Positions 6,064-10,395 of a DNA stretch of 10,395 nt are shown here, piece by piece; the stretch's first letter is position 1, and every line of letters begins with the position of its first letter. The notes beneath the pieces are model-generated. The model saw nothing but the letters and a program-made list of their open reading frames with translations, was not told the DNA's origin and did no database searches. The stretch is from DATEDA01 sp963789885 (GTDB lineage Bacteria; Pseudomonadota; Gammaproteobacteria; Burkholderiales; SG8-39). The stretch covers positions 1 through 10,395 of the forward strand of contig CAWBNB010000043.1 of NCBI GenBank assembly GCA_963789885.1. The letters are read 5' to 3'. Made by a program: the position numbers and the translations under genes.

Positions 6064-6900
6064 GATGAGCATCGTGCGCAGGTAAACATCGCCGTGTTTG
6101 GTGATCTGTCCCAGGCGCTGGCGCCCGCCGGTGGAACGCTGCAGCGGGGTGAGTCCCAGCCAGGCGGCGAACTGTCTGCCGTTCTTGAACGCCTTCGCGT
6201 CGCCCACGGTGGCGAGGATCGCGGTCGCGGTCAGCGCTCCGACGCCCTCGATCTTCATCAGGCGCTTGGCCGGTTCGCTCGATCGAGCCAGGGCGGCAAG
6301 TCTTCGATCGTATTCGGCAATCCGCGCGTCGAGCTCGGCTGAGTGCCGGTTGGCGTCGGCAAGCACCTCGCGCGCCAACTCCGGGAGCCGGTTGTGGGGA
6401 TCCTCCAGGATCACCGGCATTGCGCGGCGCAGCTGGTCGATCCCTTTCGCGAAGACGATCCCGTTCTCGGTCAACAGCCCGCGCATGCGATTGGCAAGGG
6501 CCGTTCGCTCCTCGACCAGTCCTTGGCGCATCCGATGGACCGCCAAGACCGCCTGCTGCTCGGTTGACTTCAGCGGGACAAAGCGCATCTTCGGACGCCG
6601 GACTGCCTCACAGATCGCCTCGGCATCATTGGCGTCGTTCTTCCCGCTCATCCGGTAGGGTGCGACGAACTCCGCGGCCATGATCCGCGGCTCGTGACCG
6701 AGCTTGAGGAGCTCGCGCGCCCAGTGCTGCGCCCCCGAGCAGCTCTCCATGCCCACGAGGCAAGCAGGCAACTGCGCAAAGAACTCCACCAGCTTCGCCC
6801 GGCGCACTGACTTCCTGAGCACCGTGTTGCCGCGCTCGTCCACACCATGGATCGAAAACACGCTTTTTGCCAAGTCGACACCGACGGTAGTAACCTTCAT
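6046..6900 (-). pseudogene. IS110/IS1111-family DEDD transposase, C-terminus cut by IS21
   Basis: IS110-family recombinases use a RuvC-like DEDD domain plus a C-terminal serine domain. ATG at 6900 (MKVTTVGVDLAKSVFSIHGV) follows a strong GGAGGAGGT. The DEDD residues are D9 (GVDLAK), E52 (GMESC), and D89 and D92 (KNDANDAEAI). The second domain begins at about residue 205 (EGVGALTATAILA), and the STGGRQRLG serine block is still present. Native sequence stops at GDVYLRTMLI. The last residues (CHLSA) and the stop codon are encoded by the IS21 end. About 50-60 C-terminal residues are missing compared with the family's ~340, so the product is probably inactive. Confidence 0.85.
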
Positions 6901-6984
6901 GGCACCTCCTCCTCTCATCGATTGGACATGACCCAATTCCAATCTGGCACATCCGATGCCGTCCGAGTAGGGGGAGGCCATTCC
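6064..6984 (-). mobile_element. IS110/IS1111-family element, 5' fragment inside an attC site
   Basis: Holds the 5' part of an IS1111-type transposase and its upstream end. The left side is cut by IS21 at 6063. The right limit is set at 6984 because attC sequence (ATTCGCTTCGAGCC) begins at 6985. A subgroup of IS1111 elements is known to insert specifically into attC sites, which fits this position. Confidence 0.7.
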
Positions 6985-7073
6985 ATTCGCTTCGAGCCGA
7001 CGCGCGCAAGCGTACCGCTTGCGGTTCCCTCCTCGCTGCGCTCGTCGGTCGCGGCTCAAGCGCAACGTTGGGC
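6985..7073 (+). other. attC site lacking its R'' core (split by IS1111)
   Basis: CGCTTCGAGCCG (6988-6999) pairs with CGGCTCAAGCG (7052-7062), leaving one extrahelical base, as in typical attC arms. A perfect 8-bp hairpin (CGCAAGCG-tac-CGCTTGCG) lies between. The R' core is GTTGGGC at 7067-7073. The expected RYYYAAC core just left of 6985 is absent and the IS1111 end is there instead. Confidence 0.75.
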
Positions 7074-7082
7074 ATCAGGCGC

Positions 7083-7577
7083 ATGACCGAGGCAGAGCTA
7101 ATGGCGCTTGTAGTCCAGGCATTCGGGCGAGTTCGCAGACCACAGCACTTCACCGACTTCACCCACTGTAACGAGTGCCGTGACCATGACGCACTACTGC
7201 GATCCCGCGATCGGGAAACGCTCGCAATCGGGGACGTCGACAACCTCGGCTGGAATCCGATCAACTTTCTGACGCCAGACGGTTTCCTTTACTACTTTCC
7301 GGCCTTGGCTAAATTGGGGCTCTCTCCCCAGGGCGAGGGCTTTCTCACGGATCTTGTCCCCTTCCACTTGTGTGACGCCCTTTACGATAAGAAGGGCCGA
7401 CACACGCACCCCTGGCTCGGCGCCCTCGACGGACACCAGAGAAATGCGATCCGAGAGTACGTTCGCTACGTGGCACGCACTAAGCGCCACATCATGGAAC
7501 CATACGGCGCCTACGCCGAGGAACTCGATCGCGCCGTGACCTTCTGGGACGCTGAATGTGCTGCTCATGGAGAGTGA
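7083..7577 (+). CDS. cassette protein of unknown function with CNEC motif (possibly DUF6714)
   Basis: A 164-residue soluble protein, acidic and aromatic-rich, with no signal peptide or membrane segment. A CNEC pair (C29, C32) flanked by HFTDFTH and RDHDALLRSRD could bind a metal. NPINFLTPDGFLYYFPALAKLGL and VPFHLCDALYDKKGRH look like conserved family blocks. The pattern recalls a widespread uncharacterised family, tentatively DUF6714, but this is memory only. ATG at 7083 lies 10 nt inside the cassette. No clear Shine-Dalgarno is visible, as is common for cassette genes. The stop at 7575-7577 abuts the attC that begins at 7579. The frame is intact. Function is unknown. Confidence 0.75.
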   Translation: MTEAELMALVVQAFGRVRRPQHFTDFTHCNECRDHDALLRSRDRETLAIGDVDNLGWNPINFLTPDGFLYYFPALAKLGLSPQGEGFLTDLVPFHLCDALYDKKGRHTHPWLGALDGHQRNAIREYVRYVARTKRHIMEPYGAYAEELDRAVTFWDAECAAHGE

Positions 7578-7578
7578 T

Positions 7579-7659
7579 GCCCAACCACGCGATGCAGCGG
7601 ACCGCTTCACAGCGGGCTTGCGCCCGCTGTTTCGCGGCCGCTGATCGCGAACGTTAGGT
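7579..7659 (+). other. attC site of the first plus-strand cassette
   Basis: R'' GCCCAAC (7579-7585) and R' GTTAGGT (7653-7659) bound 81 bp. The arms CGCGATGCAGCGG and CCGCTGATCGCG pair except for one extrahelical G. The apex is ACAGCGGGC-TTGC-GCCCGCTGT. Confidence 0.9.
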
Positions 7660-7667
7660 TGCACCAT

Positions 7668-9260
7668 ATGCGCAAGCTAGCCGCCGTCGCCAGTGTAGTT
7701 CTCATGCTTCAGACGTCGGTACTGAATGCGCAATCCACGGAAACATATCCGCCCGTGGACGGCCAGTTGCTAACTCTGTGCCGCCGAGACATGACAGGCA
7801 GTTGCCTTGCGGACATAGCATGGAGTCTTGCTCGTGAAGAGCACCGAAGTTTCAACGCTGGCCAACTGGCGCCGGTATTTGCCAAATTGAAGCAATGGCG
7901 GCGCGCTGACGATCTACTAGCGAGAATTCCCCAGGAAGATCGAGCGAAGGCGCTGCCGGAGAAGTATGTTGCCGCCGAACGTCTAGCCGTTGCGCTTTCC
8001 GAGGGGAATGTCGAGGCACTAAAGTCAGTTCGAGATCCTCTTACGCTTAGCGTAACCGCGTCACGTTTGATGGGTTACCTGCCGCGCGAGAGCGTTGTCT
8101 TTAGCGATAGGATCGGCAAGCGAATCAATGAGGGGCTCTGGAACAGTAGGTTGAAAGCGGACCGCTCCGCTAATCTAGCGTTGGTCGACCATTGGTCCGC
8201 AGTGGCGGGGGCGAGCTCAAGTTACCTACAGATCAGGCTCGCGAATGCCTTGATTCTCTTAGGCGACGCTCCGCGAGCTCGGCGTATTGCGCAAGCTATC
8301 GTGCACAACCCCAAGGATGTCGGACGGGATCATGTAGAACTATGGCTCCGACTGAGGGAACCAGAGACCGCCCTTACGCTAATCAAGAGCTTCGAGCCGC
8401 GCAATAGGGGCCTTTACAAGATCTTAGTGGCGAAGTCCTTTGCTAAGGATGGAAACGTCGAACGAGCAGCAGCCGTTGCTCTTGAGGCGGCTGATGATGC
8501 AATGTCGGCCGACGATTACGATCGTCTCGCAGTGGCTGCCGAGCTCCTTGGTGAAATCTCCAAAGCGGGCTTAGCTAAGCAGGTCGCGGTTCAAGCGGAG
8601 CAACGCTCCCAGCGCCGCGGACCGTTCCAGGCGTTCTACATATCGGCTATCGGGGAAATTTATGGACACGGCGGGGATCGGCCGGCGTGCTTACGGCTAC
8701 AGGCAAGCGCCCTCGGAGCAGAGGGCAAAGGTGTAATCGCTTGGGGCTTGGTTTCAGGACCCGTCGGATACGGCTCCGGTATGTTCGATTTGCGTCCGGA
8801 GCTAAGGCAAAACGCCGCGACTCGCAGCTTTAGGTGCGGAGACAGCGAAGCTCTGAACGCGATAGACAACAGGTGGTTAGCGCGCAACTACTGTGATTAC
8901 TACCGGCGCGGTCTGTTTGGGCCCAGCGACATCGACAAAAGACCCGACAGACGTACGGATGAGGATGCCAGCCGCTCGCTTGTCGTCGAATTCGCAGCTG
9001 AATGTCACTTTGAAAGAAAAGAAGCTGCAATTGCGCTGCGGCTGCTTCGGCAGCTCGTTGCCGAGGCTCAGTCCTCATCGGATTTTCATATGGCTCATTC
9101 GGCAGCTGAACTGGCCTGTGTCTATGCCCCTCAGAAAACTTGCATGGACGCCTTGCGAGTCGCCGGCAGTGTCTTGGTCAAGAATGTAGAGGCCCGAAAG
9201 TTGTCGGCGCAGCGGGTCGCAGAATTCGCCGTTGTTTGGAAACACCGCGCAGGGTCATAA
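7668..9260 (+). CDS. large exported helical-repeat protein of unknown function (cassette gene)
   Basis: A 530-residue protein with a Sec signal peptide: MRK, then a hydrophobic core to about residue 19, and likely cleavage after LNA (21). The mature part is almost wholly alpha-helical, with recurring A/L-rich helix pairs (FAKLKQWRRADDLLARIP, GNVERAAAVALEAADDAM, AAIALRLLRQLVAEAQ) that resemble TPR/Sel1-type solenoids without a clean consensus. Cysteines include C38 and C46 near the N-terminus and several near the C-terminus, allowing disulfides in the periplasm. ATG at 7668 is preferred over the upstream TTG because it starts the signal peptide directly. The codon mix is less GC-rich than the neighbouring IS genes. 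I do not recognise the family. Confidence 0.8.
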   Translation: MRKLAAVASVVLMLQTSVLNAQSTETYPPVDGQLLTLCRRDMTGSCLADIAWSLAREEHRSFNAGQLAPVFAKLKQWRRADDLLARIPQEDRAKALPEKYVAAERLAVALSEGNVEALKSVRDPLTLSVTASRLMGYLPRESVVFSDRIGKRINEGLWNSRLKADRSANLALVDHWSAVAGASSSYLQIRLANALILLGDAPRARRIAQAIVHNPKDVGRDHVELWLRLREPETALTLIKSFEPRNRGLYKILVAKSFAKDGNVERAAAVALEAADDAMSADDYDRLAVAAELLGEISKAGLAKQVAVQAEQRSQRRGPFQAFYISAIGEIYGHGGDRPACLRLQASALGAEGKGVIAWGLVSGPVGYGSGMFDLRPELRQNAATRSFRCGDSEALNAIDNRWLARNYCDYYRRGLFGPSDIDKRPDRRTDEDASRSLVVEFAAECHFERKEAAIALRLLRQLVAEAQSSSDFHMAHSAAELACVYAPQKTCMDALRVAGSVLVKNVEARKLSAQRVAEFAVVWKHRAGS

Positions 9261-9287
9261 ATCGAAAACGAACTCTTGCCGTGTGCA

Positions 9288-9369
9288 ACCTAACAAGCCC
9301 ATCCAGCGGACCGTTCAACAGCGCCGCTTCGCGCCGCCGTTGCCCGGCCGCTGATGGGCGGCGTTAGAG
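9288..9369 (+). other. attC site of the large exported-protein cassette
   Basis: R'' ACCTAAC (9288-9294) and R' GTTAGAG (9363-9369) bound 82 bp. AGCCCATCCAGCGGACCG pairs with CGGCCGCTGATGGGCG apart from one extrahelical C. Between the gene stop (9260) and the site are only 27 bp. Confidence 0.88.
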
Positions 9370-9381
9370 CGCACCGACACG

Positions 9382-9404
9382 TTCTGGCTATAATGTAGCC
9401 AGAA
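9382..9404 (+). promoter_or_regulatory. toxin-antitoxin promoter with operator palindrome
   Basis: A perfect -10 box TATAAT (9389-9394) lies inside a perfect 9-bp inverted repeat, TTCTGGCTA (9382-9390) and TAGCCAGAA (9396-9404). No good -35 is seen upstream. The start codon of the toxin (9404) overlaps the right arm. Transcription would start about where translation does, suggesting a leaderless mRNA. The palindrome is the likely autoregulatory site of the Phd-type antitoxin (inference). Confidence 0.7.
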
Positions 9405-9709
9405 TGTTCTTTGAGATCATCCTCGCCCCCGAAGCGCTAGAGGACCTGGACGGGTTGAAGGCCAACATCCGCGCAACCGTGCGCGACGGCCTTCAGGCAC
9501 ATCTTCGGCACGAGCCAACGAAGGCGAGCCGTAGCCGGATCAAACGGCTGAAGAAGATGTCGCAACCTCAGTATCGTCTTCGCTTGGGGGACATACGGGT
9601 GTTCTATGACGTAACCGAGGAACAGGTCCAGATCTTGGCGATCGTTCTCAAGTCGGAGGCTACAGAATGGCTGGCGAAACACGGAAAGTCAGAACCAGGG
9701 TCAAAGTGA
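9404..9709 (+). CDS. RelE/ParE-family toxin (cassette-borne)
   Basis: RelE/ParE-fold toxins inhibit translation by ribosome-dependent mRNA cleavage, or poison gyrase; sequence alone does not separate these here. The 101-residue protein begins FFEIILAPEALEDLDGL, continues with IKRLKKMSQPQYRLRLGDIR, and ends with RVFYDVTEEQVQILAIVLKS, the standard RelE beta-sheet core. ATG at 9404 matches the family N-terminus and lies right at the promoter palindrome. The gene overlaps the antitoxin by 43 nt, so the two are translationally coupled. The toxin comes first, the reverse of relBE but common for cassette-borne pairs. The frame is intact. Confidence 0.88.
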   Translation: MFFEIILAPEALEDLDGLKANIRATVRDGLQAHLRHEPTKASRSRIKRLKKMSQPQYRLRLGDIRVFYDVTEEQVQILAIVLKSEATEWLAKHGKSEPGSK

Positions 9710-9951
9710 AAGAGGTTCCCTTGGCGACAGTGAAGGACGATCTGTCGCGCTACCTCAGGGAGGCTGAGAAGGGCGAGATCGTGATCACGCGGCACGGCAA
9801 ACCCGCTGGCGTCCTGATCGGGTTCCGATCCGAGGAGGATTGGTTCGACTACCGCCTTGAGAACGACCCGCGCTTCCTCGATCGTGTAGCGAGGGCGCGT
9901 GCCAGCTTGCGTGCCGGGCGCGGAGTGCGACTCGAAGACGTGAAGTCGTGA
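9667..9951 (+). CDS. Phd/YefM-family antitoxin (cassette-borne)
   Basis: Phd/YefM antitoxins dimerise through an N-terminal alpha/beta domain that binds operator DNA, and neutralise the toxin with a flexible C-terminal tail. This one is 94 residues. VPLATVKDDLSRYLREAEKG and EIVITRHGKPAGVLIGF are the family core at about 17-53. The tail (EEDWFDYRLENDPRFLDRVARARASLRAG) is helical and charged. ATG at 9667 has GGAGG 7 nt upstream, inside the toxin gene. It is the cognate partner of the RelE-like toxin. The stop at 9949-9951 is 8 nt before the attC. Confidence 0.88.
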   Translation: MAGETRKVRTRVKVKEVPLATVKDDLSRYLREAEKGEIVITRHGKPAGVLIGFRSEEDWFDYRLENDPRFLDRVARARASLRAGRGVRLEDVKS

Positions 9952-9959
9952 GTTGTGCG

Positions 9960-10037
9960 CTCTAACCCGCGGTTCGACCCGACCCGTTCCGGCGGGCTCC
10001 GCCCGCCTACACGGGCGGGTCAACCACAACGTTCGGC
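9960..10037 (+). other. attC site of the toxin-antitoxin cassette
   Basis: R'' CTCTAAC (9960-9966) and R' GTTCGGC (10031-10037) bound 78 bp. GTTCGACCCG pairs with CGGGTCAAC except for one extrahelical C. Inner GC-rich stems (GGCGGGC-tcc-GCCCGCC) form the apex. Confidence 0.88.
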
Positions 10038-10061
10038 CTCATCGGGTAAGGACATGTCTTG

Positions 10062-10367
10062 ATGCGAACTCAGACTGTCGTCGGTCTCGCGCTCCTAACA
10101 GTTGCCGTGGGTTCGTTTTTCGTGGGTTGGTTCGCACGCGAGTACCGACTGCTCGACGGCCCGCGCTTCCTACTCGGACAGCCTTTGAAGCTCTTGGCCG
10201 CTGGAAACGACCCTGGTTCGCTACCTACCGGGACAGTTCTCTATCAATACCGGGTGCTTCCGGAAATCTCGACGTTCGTGGTGTTCGTGAACACGAAGCG
10301 TCTTGACGCGCTTCGCACCGAGTCCGGCGGCAAGCCGTTTCTTGTCGCTCCGGTCGAGGCTCACTAG
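10062..10367 (+). CDS. small membrane-anchored protein of unknown function (cassette gene)
   Basis: A 101-residue protein with one N-terminal hydrophobic segment (about residues 5-24, VVGLALLTVAVGSFFVGWFA). It is followed by a positively charged stretch (REYR) and a soluble domain of about 75 residues ending LDALRTESGGKPFLVAPVEAH. It could be a signal anchor or an uncleaved signal; no AxA or lipobox is obvious. STFVVFVNTKRLDAL suggests a short beta-strand/helix unit. ATG at 10062 has AAGGA about 10 nt upstream, and the TTG one codon earlier is less likely. The stop at 10365-10367 is 16 nt before the next attC core. Family is not recognised. Confidence 0.7.
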   Translation: MRTQTVVGLALLTVAVGSFFVGWFAREYRLLDGPRFLLGQPLKLLAAGNDPGSLPTGTVLYQYRVLPEISTFVVFVNTKRLDALRTESGGKPFLVAPVEAH

Positions 10368-10383
10368 CCGTGCGCACGCTGAG

Positions 10384-10395
10384 GCCGAACCATCG
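10384..10395 (+). other. attC site, start only (window edge)
   Basis: GCCGAAC (10384-10390), extended to GAGGCCGAAC from 10381, is the exact reverse complement of the start of this cassette (GTTCGGCCTC at 10031). It is therefore the R'' core of the cassette's attC. The rest lies outside the window. Confidence 0.75.

Larger units (their letters stand above)
6985..10395 (+). other. integron gene-cassette array (four cassettes)
   Basis: Cassettes run about 7068-7653, 7654-9363, 9364-10031 and 10032 to beyond the window. In each case the first bases (GTTGGGCATCA, GTTAGGTTGCAC, GTTAGAGCGCAC, GTTCGGCCTC) are the exact reverse complement of the R'' region at the end of the same cassette. This self-complementarity is the hallmark of cassettes inserted by an integron integrase. 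Confidence 0.9.

Noticed and set aside
4218..6068. Long plus-strand open frame of 616 codons across the IS21 element
   Set aside because: It is antisense to istA, lacks family motifs, and is open because of high GC third positions in the real gene.

Overview
This window is a stretch of integron gene-cassette array that has been invaded and rearranged by insertion sequences. The high GC content, the IS set (IS481-like, IS91-like, IS21, IS110/IS1111) and the BrnT/BrnA and RelE/Phd toxin-antitoxin families suggest a proteobacterium, probably gamma or beta, with a chromosomal or environmental integron. No integron integrase, rRNA or tRNA gene is visible, so the taxon is an inference.

Layout. (1) 1-588, minus strand: a brnT-brnA toxin-antitoxin pair broken by about five frameshifts and running off the left edge, preceded on its own strand by a promoter/operator and by the left half of an attC site. 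(2) 601-2040: an IS481-like element with ~50-bp imperfect inverted repeats and a transposase split by one frameshift. (3) 2023-2584, minus strand: a four-helix membrane protein (DUF6632-like) whose last codons were replaced by the IS481-like element. Joining its flanks gives a stop codon inside the attC core at 582-588, so it reads as a minus-strand gene cassette. (4) 2585-3445: the 3' part of an IS91-family element ending at a GAAC tetranucleotide. (5) 3446-6063: a complete IS21-family element (istA, istB) with multiple terminal repeats. (6) 6064-6984: the 5' part of an IS110/IS1111-family element lying inside an attC site. (7) 6985-10395: plus-strand cassettes, each bounded by attC sites. 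They hold a CxxC protein of unknown function, a large exported repeat protein, a RelE/ParE-Phd/YefM toxin-antitoxin pair and a membrane-anchored small protein. The last attC begins at the right edge.

How it fits together. Cassettes right of the IS21 element are on the plus strand and those left of it are on the minus strand. The IS21 has an IS91 fragment on one side, an IS1111 fragment on the other, and no target duplication. The simplest reading is homologous recombination between two IS21 copies, one inside IS91 and one inside IS1111, which inverted part of the array. The four right-hand cassettes look intact: each starts with a sequence that is the exact reverse complement of its own end. 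The left side is decaying. Functions stated here are family inferences from sequence reading alone.
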